Notes: generated by a model from the sequence alone, not told the origin. Positions 26,652-38,973 are shown, numbered from the stretch's first letter. The stretch: DNA of 64,000 nucleotides from JACADW01 sp963747985 (GCA_963747985.1 CAVVHG010000001.1:891101-955100); one strand, 5' to 3'. Numbers and translations are program-made.

Positions 26652-26785
26652 AGATCTACCAACCATAGGCCATTCGGCCTGTCGTCGCAAGCTCCGTCCA
26701 CGCGATCTTAACGTGCCCACGGAAGTCGATTCATCTGGTAGACTGAGCCGAGTTGCGACGAGGAGACAACCGAACACTGATCGCT

Positions 26786-28165
26786 ATGGTGAATGACATG
26801 GAACGGAGAGAGTTCGTGAAGATGACGGTGGCCGGAACGCTGGCCGCGGGGAATGCACCCTTGCTCCGGGGCAACAATAGTCGCTGGCAGGGCGCGAACG
26901 ACCGTGTCCGCATCGGCGTCGTCGGGATACGAGGCATGGGCCAGTCTCACATCAAAGAGTTCTCCAGCATCCCGAATGTCGAAGTCGCCGCCCTGTGCGA
27001 CGTCGACGAGAATCTCTACCCGGAAATCATAAAGACACACTTCAGTGATCAGGGCAGACCAAAGCCGAAAACCTACCCCGACCTGAGACTCCTGTACGAA
27101 GACAAGGAGATCGACGCCGTCACGATCGTCACACCAAATCACTGGCACACACTTGCCGCGATCTGGGCCATGCAGGCAGGCAAGCATGTGACCGTCGAAA
27201 AGCCTGTCTCGCACAATTTCTTCGAGGGACAGAAACTGGTCGAGGCGGCTGAGAAATACAAAGTCATCGTCCAGCATGGCCTGGAGCAGAGAAGCAACTC
27301 GTGCGCGAAAACGGCCGTCGAATACCTGCGCAGCGGCGCCATGGGCGAGATCTACATGGCAAAGGGCCTCTGCTACAAGTGGCGCGACACGATCGGCCAC
27401 TATGACGACGAACCCGTGCCTTCCGGTGTTCACTACGACCTCTGGCTGGGCCCTGCTCCTTCACGGCCGTTCAATCGCAACCGCTTCCATTACAACTGGC
27501 ACTGGAACTGGGACTACGGATGCGGCGACATCGGCAACCAGGGTGTCCACGAACTGGATGTAGCGCGGTGGGGGCTGGGCGTGACGCTGCCCACACGCAT
27601 CAGCACCAGTGGCGCTCATTTCCTCTTCAACGACGACCAGCAGACGCCCAACGTTCTCATGGCGCTTTTTGAGTTCGACGCCCCCGCGAAAAGCGGTGAC
27701 AGGAAGAAGATCCTGCAGTTTGAGGTGCGCGGCTGGATCACGAATCGGGAGGCCGGACTCGGTGAGGAGAAAAGCGACAGCTCGCCGGGCGGGTACATGA
27801 TCAGCGACGAGAATACCGTCGGCAACATCTTCTACGGCTCCAACGGATACATGGTCAAGGACGTGAACGGCTGGCGGACGTACCTGGGGAGGAAGCGTGA
27901 GCCGGGCCCGTCCGGACAGGGCCTGGGAAATCACTATCTCAATTTCATCGATGCGATCCGCGCGAACAACCAGGACCTGGCAAACGGAAACATCGTGGAG
28001 GGGCATTACAGCGCGGCTCTGGCGCACATGGCAAACATTTCCTACCGCCTGGGCCGCTCGCTCAACTTCGATCCCGCGACCGGGCATTTCGTCGGAGACG
28101 AAGAAGCCGACAGGATGCTTCGCCGCCAGTACCGCGCACCCTTCGTCGTGCCGGATAAAGTTTGA
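26786..28165 (+). CDS. Tat-exported Gfo/Idh/MocA family oxidoreductase
   Basis: 459 residues from ATG 26786 (ATG 26798 is equally plausible). The N-terminus carries a Tat-like signal (ERREFVKMTVAGTLAAG). Rossmann NAD(P) domain at about 40-160 (RIGVVGIRGMGQSHIKEF, VAALCDVDEN, ITPNHWHT-like 'VTPNHWHTLAAIWAMQAGKHVTVEKPVSH' with the family EKP motif). The C-terminal alpha/beta domain shows 'DYGCGDIGNQGVHELDVARWGLG', including the conserved His used in catalysis. Such secreted homologues act on sugars or glycosides in Acidobacteriota and Planctomycetes. Substrate not predictable. Confidence 0.85.
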   Translation: MVNDMERREFVKMTVAGTLAAGNAPLLRGNNSRWQGANDRVRIGVVGIRGMGQSHIKEFSSIPNVEVAALCDVDENLYPEIIKTHFSDQGRPKPKTYPDLRLLYEDKEIDAVTIVTPNHWHTLAAIWAMQAGKHVTVEKPVSHNFFEGQKLVEAAEKYKVIVQHGLEQRSNSCAKTAVEYLRSGAMGEIYMAKGLCYKWRDTIGHYDDEPVPSGVHYDLWLGPAPSRPFNRNRFHYNWHWNWDYGCGDIGNQGVHELDVARWGLGVTLPTRISTSGAHFLFNDDQQTPNVLMALFEFDAPAKSGDRKKILQFEVRGWITNREAGLGEEKSDSSPGGYMISDENTVGNIFYGSNGYMVKDVNGWRTYLGRKREPGPSGQGLGNHYLNFIDAIRANNQDLANGNIVEGHYSAALAHMANISYRLGRSLNFDPATGHFVGDEEADRMLRRQYRAPFVVPDKV

Positions 28166-28185
28166 GGTCTCAGTCGACGAGCGTT

Positions 28186-28239
28186 CATGTGCGGCGGCTT
28201 TTCAAGCCGCCGGGGCGGGTTGAAAACCCGCTCCACATG
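28186..28239. repeat. Two-hairpin palindromic repeat, family A (copy 2)
   Basis: 54 bp, CATGTG to CACATG outer arms, hairpins GGCGGCTTTTCAAGCCGCC and GCGGGTTGAAAACCCGC. It lies between convergent genes and could double as a bidirectional terminator. Confidence 0.7.
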
Positions 28240-28277
28240 ATTCTCGGTCTTGCACGCCTGCTCTTCGATCGCGATGA

Positions 28278-29279
28278 TCAGTAGCCTTTCTTCTTGTCGA
28301 CCACGTTCAGGAGCGGCTCGCCGCGCACGAACCGCGAGACATTTTCCACGATGAGCGCCATGCGCCGAGCCTCGACACCGTCGGATTGACCGGCGATGTG
28401 CGGTGTGATGATCACGTTCTCGAGCTTCCAGAGGGGATGGCCTTTCGGCAGGGGCTCCGGGTTCGTCACATCCAGGCCGGCTCCTGCCAGCCGACCTGTC
28501 TTGAGGGCCTCGAGAAGCGCATCGCTGTCGTAGGTCCTGCCGCGTGAGACCGCGATAAAGTAGCTCCCCTTCTTCATGAGTCCAAACTGCCTGGGCCCCA
28601 TCATTCCCTGTGACTGCGATGTCAGGGGGGCCGCCATGAACACGACATCGGCCTCCGGGAGAACCGCTTCGAGCCGGTCCGGGGGCACCGTCCTGCTGAC
28701 GAAGTAACTGAGCGGTATGTCCTTCGGTTCGACGCCGATCACCTTCATGTCGAAGGCATGGGCTCTCTGGGCGATCTGCATGCCGATGCCGCCGACGCCG
28801 ACGATGACAGCAGTCTTTCCCCTGAGCTCGATCGGAGAATACTCGCGCCGGTCCCATTCTTCCCTGACACGGTCTGGAATTGTTATGTACAGGTCCCGGG
28901 TGAGTGCCAGAAGGAGGCTCATCGCGTGGTCCGCGATGTTGGGACCCTGCAGAATCTTGCAGTTGGTGAGCACGACGCCGCTGTCGGCGAATTCAGGAAA
29001 GACGTAGTGCTCGACCCCGGCGCTGTAAACCTGGACCCAGCGCAGTTTCTTTGCTGCATGGAACAACTCGGGATTGATCGTTCCGACGATGGCGTCGGCG
29101 TCGGCCACCTGTTTGGTCAGCGTGGCAGCCTCTCCCGCCATGATCGTCGCCCCGGGAGCCGCTTCCCTGATTTGCTGAATTTCGGCAGGCCGGGCGTCGG
29201 TCACGACGATCTTGACCTGGGCGAAACCGGCCACGGTCGCCATGGCCATGGCAAAGACAGCAGTTATCAGCCTCTTCAT
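28278..29279 (-). CDS. D-isomer-specific 2-hydroxyacid dehydrogenase with a signal peptide
   Basis: 333 residues; GGAGGG precedes the ATG. The N-terminus MKRLITAVFAMAMATVAGFA is a convincing Sec signal peptide, followed by a full D-2-hydroxyacid dehydrogenase: catalytic-domain start, NAD site 'GKTAVIVGVGGIGMQIAQRA', and 'SRGRTYDSDALLEALKTGRLAGAGLDVTNPEPLP' with 'HPLWKLENVIITPHIAGQSDG' containing the catalytic Glu and His. NAD-dependent enzymes are normally cytoplasmic, so export is odd; a cofactor tightly bound and folded in the cytoplasm would need Tat. Substrate unknown. Confidence 0.85.
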   Translation of the reverse strand: MKRLITAVFAMAMATVAGFAQVKIVVTDARPAEIQQIREAAPGATIMAGEAATLTKQVADADAIVGTINPELFHAAKKLRWVQVYSAGVEHYVFPEFADSGVVLTNCKILQGPNIADHAMSLLLALTRDLYITIPDRVREEWDRREYSPIELRGKTAVIVGVGGIGMQIAQRAHAFDMKVIGVEPKDIPLSYFVSRTVPPDRLEAVLPEADVVFMAAPLTSQSQGMMGPRQFGLMKKGSYFIAVSRGRTYDSDALLEALKTGRLAGAGLDVTNPEPLPKGHPLWKLENVIITPHIAGQSDGVEARRMALIVENVSRFVRGEPLLNVVDKKKGY

Positions 29280-29303
29280 GGATTTAACCCTCCTACTGTA
29301 GCT

Positions 29304-29534
29304 CCGATGTACCGGCCCTTCGGGACTCGGTTCTATTGATCCTGTCCAACCACGCGCTCGGGCGCGTGGCTACTATCTGCCGGTGCTTCGCGCCTCCTCT
29401 TTTGCCCACGCGGTTGAAACACTAACCTGCCAACGACTTCCCGATCAGCCTCGAAGAGGCGGCAGTAAGTAGGCCCGGCCGTAAGGCCGGGAGTAAAGAG
29501 CGGAATGAAGACCGAGCACCGAAGGCGCGGCACA
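29304..29534 (+). repeat. Multi-hairpin dispersed repeat, family B (copy 1)
   Basis: A run of six short palindromes in fixed order: ACCGGCCCTTCGGG, CCACGCGCTCGGGCGCGTGG, GGTGCTTCGCGCC, GCCTCGAAGAGGC, GGCCCGGCCGTAAGGCCGGG and GCACCGAAGGCGC. The same order recurs at 34607 and 38676. No plausible gene; the open frames here are shadows. Confidence 0.75.
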
Positions 29535-29604
29535 GCAATCGCGCCGGCAAGTTCGAACTCGGCGGTACTGTCACCCCTTCTGACCGTGTGCGGGTGCCCC
29601 GGAA

Positions 29605-31002
29605 TCATTCGGCGCCATCCCAGCAGTAAGTGCAGAGCCTTTTCTTCGGCAGGCCGATGGCCGCCACCAGGTCGTCCAGGTGCTGGTACTGCAACGTCGT
29701 GAGCTGGAGCCGCGCCCGTATGTTCTCGACCATCGCCCGATATTTTTCGCTGCTCGTATCGGCGTACTGCTCTACGCGGGCGTCGCTTTGGCCCTCGAGT
29801 TCCTTGATCGCCTTGCGACCAGCGAGGTCGAGCACAGAACGGGATCGGGAGAAATTCAGGAACTTGCATCCGAACACGAGCGGTGGGCAGGCGGGCCGCA
29901 TATGCACCTCGAGCGCGCCGCAGTCATACAGCCGGCGGATGGTGTCCTGGAGCTGGGTGCCCCGCACGATCGAGTCTTCCGCGAAGAGAACTCTCTTGCC
30001 GGCGATCAGGTCGGGCACCGGTATAAGCTTCATGCGGGCGACGAGGTCCCGGACCTGCTGGTCAGGCGGCATGAAGCTGCGCGGCCAGGTAGGCGTGTAC
30101 TTGACGTACGGCCGTGCATACGGGACGCCGGCGGCGTTTGCATAGCCGATGGCGTGCGCCACGCCGGAGTCCGGGATTCCCGCAACGAAGTCCACCTTCA
30201 CGTGGTCTTTTCTCGCTAGCGCGGCGCCGCACCGGTAGCGGGTTGCCTCCACGTTGATCCCTTCATAGGATGAGGCGGGGTATCCGTAGTAAACCCAGAG
30301 AAAGCCGCAGATCTGGAGCCGGTCGCCGGGCGCTTTCTTCTGTTCGATGCCGTCCTCGGTGACCAGGACGACTTCACCAGGCCCCAGATAGCGCTCGGTC
30401 TCGTAGCCCAGATTCGGAAAGGCGCAGGTCTCGAACGTGACCGCTCTGGAGCCGCTCTTCCTGCCGACGACCACGGGCGTGCGGCCGAGCCGGTCACGGC
30501 CTGCGTAGATGCCGTGATCGGTGAGAAGCAGCAGGGAACACGACCCCTCGATCGCTTCGAGTGCGCGCTCGATCCCGTCCGCGAACGTGGCCTCCTGGTT
30601 GATGAGGTTGGCGATGAGTTCGGTCGGGTTGACCTCGCCGCCGCTCATTTCGCTCAGGTGAGCTTTCTTGTGAAGTGCCTGGGACATCAGTCGCTCGGCA
30701 TTCCTTACCACACCCACCGTGACGATGGCGTACACGCCCAGGTGCGAACCGATGATGAGCGGCTGGTCCTCGTAATCGCTGATGCAGCCGATCCCGCGGC
30801 GACCGTGCAACCGCTTGATGTCCTCCTCGAACTTGGAACGGAACTGCGCGTTGGTTATGTCGTGGATGTAGCGCCGGATCCGGCCGCCGTCGATCACCGC
30901 CATGCCGCCGCGGCGTGTGCCGAGGTGCGAGTGGTAGTCCGTGCCGAAAAATAGATCCGTTACACAGTCACTTTCAGAGGCGACTCCAAACAACCCGCCC
31001 AT
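29605..31002 (-). CDS. purF: Amidophosphoribosyltransferase (PurF family) without the N-terminal Cys
   Basis: 465 residues; GGAGG precedes the ATG. N-terminal Ntn-type glutaminase domain and C-terminal PRTase domain with the PRPP loop 'VLFAEDSIVRGTQL'. Further family motifs: 'YHSHLGTRRGGMAV', 'GRTPVVVGRKSGSRAVTFETCAF', 'FVAGIPDSGVAHAIGYANAAGVPYARPYVKY'. Canonical PurF begins MCG with Cys2 as the glutaminase nucleophile; here it begins MGG, so glutamine hydrolysis is doubtful and free ammonia may be used. This GG-type branch is also seen in Bacteroidetes and Clostridia as a second copy. It catalyses the first step of purine synthesis (PRPP to phosphoribosylamine). Lies downstream of carB. Confidence 0.88.
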   Translation of the reverse strand: MGGLFGVASESDCVTDLFFGTDYHSHLGTRRGGMAVIDGGRIRRYIHDITNAQFRSKFEEDIKRLHGRRGIGCISDYEDQPLIIGSHLGVYAIVTVGVVRNAERLMSQALHKKAHLSEMSGGEVNPTELIANLINQEATFADGIERALEAIEGSCSLLLLTDHGIYAGRDRLGRTPVVVGRKSGSRAVTFETCAFPNLGYETERYLGPGEVVLVTEDGIEQKKAPGDRLQICGFLWVYYGYPASSYEGINVEATRYRCGAALARKDHVKVDFVAGIPDSGVAHAIGYANAAGVPYARPYVKYTPTWPRSFMPPDQQVRDLVARMKLIPVPDLIAGKRVLFAEDSIVRGTQLQDTIRRLYDCGALEVHMRPACPPLVFGCKFLNFSRSRSVLDLAGRKAIKELEGQSDARVEQYADTSSEKYRAMVENIRARLQLTTLQYQHLDDLVAAIGLPKKRLCTYCWDGAE

Positions 31003-31098
31003 TTATTGCCTCCCCGGCGATATGAAACCGCCACCTGCGCGTTGCCGGCGACTTCCCAGGGGGAACTCCGGCCAGACCGTAAACCGCAATCTGCAATT

Positions 31099-34299
<3,201 letters not shown>

Positions 34300-34582
34300 A
34301 CTGAGGTTCCCTCGAGGCCCCGCATCTTCGTGTGGCCCCTGTCTGGATCGGGATGCAGGTCCGTAGGTTCGGCGCGGAACTGAACTTCTATAAGTCCTTG
34401 ATTCTTAGGCACTTACAGAAAAGAACGGGAAGCATCGAACGCGGGATTATATCGGGATCAAAGGTCGTTTCATAGCAAAAACACAACTCTCACAGAATTC
34501 AGAATTCTGAATTGAGCGACCCACCGCCCCCTAATGACGCGGCGGTTACCCGAGCCAGAAACTCAGCGGAGTTACTGGGGAG

Positions 34583-34915
34583 ACGCTGTGAATTAATCAT
34601 TCGATTCCGATGTACCGGCCCTTCGGGCCTGGGTTTCTCCTGCAATCCGTAACCACGCGCTTACGCGCGTGGCTACTTGACTTCCGGCGCTTCGCGCCTG
34701 GTTTGTTTGCCCACTCGATCGAAGCACAAGGTTGCCGATGATTTCGAGACCAGCCTCGAAGAGGCGGCAGTACGTAGGCCCGGCCGTAAGGCCGGGCTCG
34801 AGAATGACCATACCCCCGAGCGCCGAAGGTGCGGCACATCGGTCACGGAGGAATAGGCGGCGGTCACGATTTTTTCACAGCTTCGGAGACCCGCCGCACG
34901 GCGAGGCGATGGGCG
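34583..34915 (+). repeat. Multi-hairpin dispersed repeat, family B (copy 2, long form)
   Basis: Same ordered palindromes as at 29304 (core from 34607), extended on both sides: left 'gctgtgaattaatcattcg' and right 'ggtcacgattttttcac' followed by 'cttcggagacccgccgca'. The longer homology is shared only with 38650-38965. From 34300 to 34582, upstream of carB, there is no gene; an AT-rich stretch with 'gaattcagaattctgaattg' (nested direct and inverted copies) may belong to its promoter region. Confidence 0.75.
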
Positions 34916-34936
34916 AGTTTCTGGAGAGAAGATCCT

Positions 34937-35010
34937 CATGTGCGGCGGCTTTTCAAGCCGCCGGGGCATCACGTGGATCGGGTTTCAAACCCGCCCGCGC
35001 ATGCCACATG
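34937..35010. repeat. Two-hairpin palindromic repeat, family A (copy 3)
   Basis: 74 bp version with CATGTG/CACATG arms, hairpin GGCGGCTTTTCAAGCCGCC and a second hairpin GCGGGTTTGAAACCCG read on the complement. It carries a 20-base insertion between hairpins compared with the 54 bp copies and sits directly beside the family B repeat. Confidence 0.65.
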
Positions 35011-35094
35011 AGACGTTTTCGTATTGATCGCCGGATGGATCACTCGTATCTTCTTCACCGGGCAATCATTCTTATTCAATTATGGGAGGCAACA

Positions 35095-36339
35095 ATGGCA
35101 GACCTGTTTTCCTCAGCAAGCCGGCGTCAGTTCCTGCAGGGAGCCGGCCTGATCTCGGTGATCGCATCAGGTGCGACCACGCTCTTTTCACGCAATTCTC
35201 TCGCAGCTGTGACGGGAGGATGGCCGTCCAGGTCGATCTACCACCAGCTCGGCATCCGGCCGCTCATCAACGCGGCCGGCACATACACCATGCTCAGTGC
35301 GTGCACGATGCCTCGTGAGGTCGTGCTGGCGATGGAAGATGCCGCACGGTACCAGGTATCGATCGATGAGTTGCACCAGGCAGTGGGCAAGAAGATCGCG
35401 GCGCTGACAGGCGCGGAGGCGGCCCTCGTGACCGCGGGTGCTGCCAACGCGCTGACGCTGGCGACCGCCGCCTGCATCGCGGGCAAGGATCAGCAGAAGA
35501 TATCGCGGCTTCCGGACACCGAAGGAATCAAGAACGAGGTTATCATCCAGAAAGCCCACCGGGTGGCCTACGAACACGCCATCCGCTCGGCCGGGGGCAG
35601 GCTGATCGAGGTCGAGACGCGGGATCAGATGGTGAGCGCCACCGGTGGGAAGACGGCGATGATGTTCTTCCTCAACTTTGCCGATCCCAAAGGGCAGGTG
35701 AAACGTCAGGAGTTCATCGAGATTGCCCGCAAAGCGAAAGTCCCGACGCTCATCGACGCAGCCGCCGACGTACCGCCGCCCGGGAGGCTCTCGGAATACG
35801 TGAAGATGGGATTCGACCTGGTCGCTTTCAGCGGAGGCAAGGGCCTGCGCGGCCCGCAGTGCTCAGGGCTGTTGCTGGGACGGAAAGACCTGATCGAAGC
35901 GGCCTATCTCAACGGTTCTCCCCATGCCGACTCGGTGGCGCGTGGTGCGAAGGTGGGCAAGGAGGAGATAGTAGGCCTCTGGACCGCGGTCGAGGTCTAC
36001 ATGAAAAAGGACCACAAGGCCGAAGGGAACGAGTGGGAATCCCGCGTCCGCGTGATCCGGAAAGCCGTGGAGGGCCTGCGCAGCGTGACCAGCGAGGTCT
36101 ACGTGCCGGAGATCGCGAACGAGTCGCCGCACGTGCGGATATCCTGGGACCCGAAGGCGCTGCCGATGAAAAACGATGATGTCCGAAAGCTTCTTCGCGA
36201 CGGCGATCCGCGGATCGAGATTACGCCGTCGGATGGGACACAGCCGAATCTTGTGGTTGGCGTGTGGATGCTGCAGCCCGGACAGGACCGCATCGTCGCG
36301 CGGCGCGTGCGCGAAGTCCTGAGCAAGAACCTCGCCTGA
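35095..36339 (+). CDS. Tat-exported SelA-like PLP-dependent enzyme
   Basis: 414 residues from ATG 35095 (GGGAGG site). Twin-Arg signal SRRQFLQGAGLISVIASGATTLF. The rest is a fold-type I PLP enzyme of the SelA/DgaE group: 'RPLINAAGTYTMLSACTMP', 'ALTGAEAALVTAGAANALTLATAACIAG', 'TLIDAAADVPP' (Asp binding pyridine N), 'FDLVAFSGGKGLRGPQCSGLLLG' with the Schiff-base Lys. DgaE-type relatives dehydrate sugar acids (ammonium or phospho-gluconates). Convergent with the triple-RidA gene 89 bases away, which suggests handling of reactive imines made by PLP chemistry. Export of a PLP enzyme requires folding before transport, consistent with Tat. Confidence 0.88.
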   Translation: MADLFSSASRRQFLQGAGLISVIASGATTLFSRNSLAAVTGGWPSRSIYHQLGIRPLINAAGTYTMLSACTMPREVVLAMEDAARYQVSIDELHQAVGKKIAALTGAEAALVTAGAANALTLATAACIAGKDQQKISRLPDTEGIKNEVIIQKAHRVAYEHAIRSAGGRLIEVETRDQMVSATGGKTAMMFFLNFADPKGQVKRQEFIEIARKAKVPTLIDAAADVPPPGRLSEYVKMGFDLVAFSGGKGLRGPQCSGLLLGRKDLIEAAYLNGSPHADSVARGAKVGKEEIVGLWTAVEVYMKKDHKAEGNEWESRVRVIRKAVEGLRSVTSEVYVPEIANESPHVRISWDPKALPMKNDDVRKLLRDGDPRIEITPSDGTQPNLVVGVWMLQPGQDRIVARRVREVLSKNLA

Positions 36340-36345
36340 GGCAAC

Positions 36346-36413
36346 AAACCGCAGAGGCGCAAAGATCGCAGAGGCTCTTTGTTTTCTTTGCGTTCTTTGC
36401 GTCTCTGCGGTTC
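36346..36413. terminator. Long inverted repeat between convergent genes
   Basis: 'aaccgcagaggcgcaaag' at 36346 pairs with 'ctttgcgtctctgcggtt' near 36396-36413, giving an imperfect stem with a T-rich loop. It lies between the SelA-like and RidA genes, which end facing each other, so a bidirectional terminator is plausible. The AACCGCAGAGGCGCAAAG motif is also a known type of dispersed repeat in soil bacteria. Confidence 0.5.
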
Positions 36414-36428
36414 ACGCCCCCAGTCCCA

Positions 36429-37649
36429 CTATTGGGAGCGGGTGCGCGCTGCGATGAATGATCCGCTCGCGCGAACCTTGTTTTTCTCGTACCCCGAGTT
36501 GGGCATCAGGCAGGTACGAACCCCCGGCCCCTTCGAATAGAACTCCGCGTAGAGATCGTTGAACGGCTTGTAGTCGTTGATATTGCGGAGATAGACGTGG
36601 CCCGAGACGATGTCCTCGAGTTTCAGGCCGGCCTCGGTGAGGATGTCGATGTCGTTTTGACCCATCTGGCGAACCTGCTTGTCGAGGTCGACCGTGGTGA
36701 TGCCCTCGACGGGATCGAATCCCGACATGCCCGACATGTAGAGGATGTCCCCCGCCCACACGGCCGGGCTCGCGCTGAGCGCCCTCTCCTCCGGGCCGTA
36801 CTTCATGGAGGGAGGCCGGACTGCCTTGCGGCCCGCCAGGTCGGTCGTGGCGATGCACGTGATCTCGATATGCGAGTCTCCGGGGATCCAGTCGACGAAG
36901 ACCGTTGCCCGCGCGGGCTCATTGCCGTACTCGAAGAACTCGCTGTACACCTTGTTCACGATCCCGTAGTTGTCGTAGTTGTCGATATAAACGTTGCTGA
37001 ACACGACGTGACGGAAATCGAGGCCCGCCTCGTCGAGCACGGACTTCACGTTCCGCATCGCCTGGCGCACCTGCTCCTCGAACGTTGCAGGATGGCTGCC
37101 ATCCGGCAACTGGTCGCCTTTGCCCGAAATGTACAGGGTATTGCCGGCAAGGATGCCCGAGCTGTAGGGTCTGCCAGGCACCAGCGCGCCGATCTGTTTG
37201 ACTTCGGCCGGGTCCGCGTATGCGACGGCGGTGATTTCGAGCCTAGACTCTCCCGGGACATTCGGCACCCCGATCGTTGTCCTCGAGGGCGGCCGGTTCG
37301 GGAAGAACTCCGCGTACACCTCGTTGAACTTGGCGTAGTTCTCGGGGTCCTCGAGGTAGCAGTGCGCTGCCACCACATGGCTCAGGTCCAACCCGGCCAC
37401 CTTGAGGCTCTTTTCGACTTCAGCCAGGCAGTTCCTCACCTTGTTGGGGAATTCTTCGTTGGGGCGGTAGTCGCCCTTGCCCGCGATGTAAACGGTCTTT
37501 CCGACCATGACCCCGGGAGCGAAAAGGCCGGTTGGTCTGGAGCCGTCCTTGGTCAGGAACTTCTTGAGCGGTGGCTCCGCCGATGACAATTGCAGGGAGA
37601 CAAAGCAGACCAATACGATTGCTGAGAGGACCAGTCGCGTTCGATTCAT
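36429..37649 (-). CDS. Exported protein with three tandem RidA/YjgF domains
   Basis: 406 residues from ATG 37649 (GGAGAA site). Signal peptide LVLSAIVLVCFVSLQLSSA. Three RidA-like domains at roughly 25-145, 150-270 and 275-400. Domains 1 and 2 end with the typical Arg...Glu pattern ('SRTTIGVPNVPGESRLEITAVA', 'ARATVFVDWIPGDSHIEITCIA'); domain 3 keeps the Arg ('VRTCLMPNSGYEKNKVRASGS') but lacks the Glu. RidA normally works as a homotrimer with active sites at subunit interfaces, so a single chain holding three domains could be an intramolecular trimer. RidA hydrolyses enamines/imines from PLP enzymes; the exported PLP enzyme next door is a natural partner. Confidence 0.88.
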   Translation of the reverse strand: MNRTRLVLSAIVLVCFVSLQLSSAEPPLKKFLTKDGSRPTGLFAPGVMVGKTVYIAGKGDYRPNEEFPNKVRNCLAEVEKSLKVAGLDLSHVVAAHCYLEDPENYAKFNEVYAEFFPNRPPSRTTIGVPNVPGESRLEITAVAYADPAEVKQIGALVPGRPYSSGILAGNTLYISGKGDQLPDGSHPATFEEQVRQAMRNVKSVLDEAGLDFRHVVFSNVYIDNYDNYGIVNKVYSEFFEYGNEPARATVFVDWIPGDSHIEITCIATTDLAGRKAVRPPSMKYGPEERALSASPAVWAGDILYMSGMSGFDPVEGITTVDLDKQVRQMGQNDIDILTEAGLKLEDIVSGHVYLRNINDYKPFNDLYAEFYSKGPGVRTCLMPNSGYEKNKVRASGSFIAARTRSQ

Positions 37650-37707
37650 GATGATTCTCCGTTGCGCTGAGACGGCGAGGCAGGGCAAAGCCCGACCTAT
37701 GCCGTCA

Positions 37708-38586
37708 TCACAGTGGAACAGCGTTTTTCTTGATGTAGTCGTCGACCTCAGTTTGTGTTTGTAGAACCCTGTGATCCAGGTAGTAGAACGGCTCCGCATA
37801 TGAACACCCGTATTGCTCGCCGAGCGTCCGGTATTCGCTGACCAGGAACTGCCGCACATACTCGCGGTCGGCGGTCAGGTCGTCGTCGCCGAGGACGGGG
37901 AGGCGTTTCCCATCGCGGGCAAGCCTGGCCCGCAGCAGGGAGCCGCTGTTGCCGCCGCCCTGGGTCTTGCACTCGGTGAGCGCTGCGATCTTAGCATCGA
38001 TAGTGGAGCTGATGTCGACAATGCGGTTGAAGGGTTGTCCCCGCCTCCCCACGAAATAGTAGCGTTCCTTCACACCGCAGGGCCTGATCCCCGCCTCGAC
38101 GTGTTCCGGGTAATCATTGCCCATCCCCGACATCCAGCATGCTTCCTCGACGGCTCGCCCTGTCACCCAGTGGTCAGGATTCTCCTCGTCGTGTCCCGAC
38201 GGGTTGAACGAAAGGATTGTGTCGGCCTTGAGAAGGCGGAAAAGGAACACGAGCCGCGAGCGCAGCTCCTGGGCCGAGATCTCGTTCATGCGATGGTTGC
38301 GGTAGTAGAAATCGAACACGCCCGCCACGCCGAGCGTTTTGGCCATCCTGAAATGATCCTGCTCATTGAGCCTGATGTTCTGGTCTTGCGTCCCCGGCCC
38401 GCACTTTTCATCGTTCGAGGTCCTGATGATGTACCCGGTATAGCCCTCGCGGATCAGCTTGGCGACTGTCCCGGCGCAGTAATAGGGTATGTCGTCGAGA
38501 TGAGCGTGTATCGCCACCAGGACTTTCCCCGTATGCGGCTGCCCGAAAACATCCCTTTCGACCGTCACTGCATCATTCTGCGCCAT
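37708..38586 (-). CDS. PIG-L family deacetylase (cytoplasmic paralogue)
   Basis: 292 residues, no signal peptide. LmbE/PIG-L features: zinc motif 'AIHAHLDDIPYYCAGTVAKLIREGY' (canonical AHPDDE, here Pro to Leu and Glu to Ile), 'RTSNDEKCGPG', and the second metal motif 'HDEENPDHWVTGRAVEEACW'. Members deacetylate N-acetylglucosamine-type substrates. Paralogous to the gene at 38974-39954 throughout its length. Same strand as the RidA gene, which begins 59 bases downstream. Confidence 0.85.
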   Translation of the reverse strand: MAQNDAVTVERDVFGQPHTGKVLVAIHAHLDDIPYYCAGTVAKLIREGYTGYIIRTSNDEKCGPGTQDQNIRLNEQDHFRMAKTLGVAGVFDFYYRNHRMNEISAQELRSRLVFLFRLLKADTILSFNPSGHDEENPDHWVTGRAVEEACWMSGMGNDYPEHVEAGIRPCGVKERYYFVGRRGQPFNRIVDISSTIDAKIAALTECKTQGGGNSGSLLRARLARDGKRLPVLGDDDLTADREYVRQFLVSEYRTLGEQYGCSYAEPFYYLDHRVLQTQTEVDDYIKKNAVPL

Positions 38587-38649
38587 ATGATTTCCCTCAT
38601 CGCCGTCCTTCTTCGTGCGGCGCCTCTCCGAGGCGCCGCGGCGGGTCGG

Positions 38650-38965
38650 AGAAGCTGTGACTTAATCATTCGATTCCGAGGTACCGGCCCTTCGGTTTCT
38701 CCTGTAATCCGTAACCACGCGCTTATGCGCGTGGTTACTGACTTCCCGCGCTTCGCGCCTGGTTCGGATGCTCAATCGATCCAAGCACAAGGCACACAAA
38801 CATTTCCCGTCCAGCCTCGGAGAGGCGGCAGTGAGTAGGCCCGACCGTAAGGTCGGGAGCAAGAATGGCCGACCCGCACGAGCGCCGAAGGTGCGGCACA
38901 TCGGCCACGGAGGAATGGGCGACGGTCACGATTTTTCACACCTTCGGAGACCCGCCGCACGAGTT
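38650..38965 (+). repeat. Multi-hairpin dispersed repeat, family B (copy 3, long form)
   Basis: Closely matches 34583-34915, including left 'gctgtgacttaatcattcg' and right 'cacggaggaatgggcgacgg' flanks. Core palindromes from 38676. It separates the two PIG-L paralogues. Confidence 0.75.
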
Positions 38966-38973
38966 CCTCGGAC

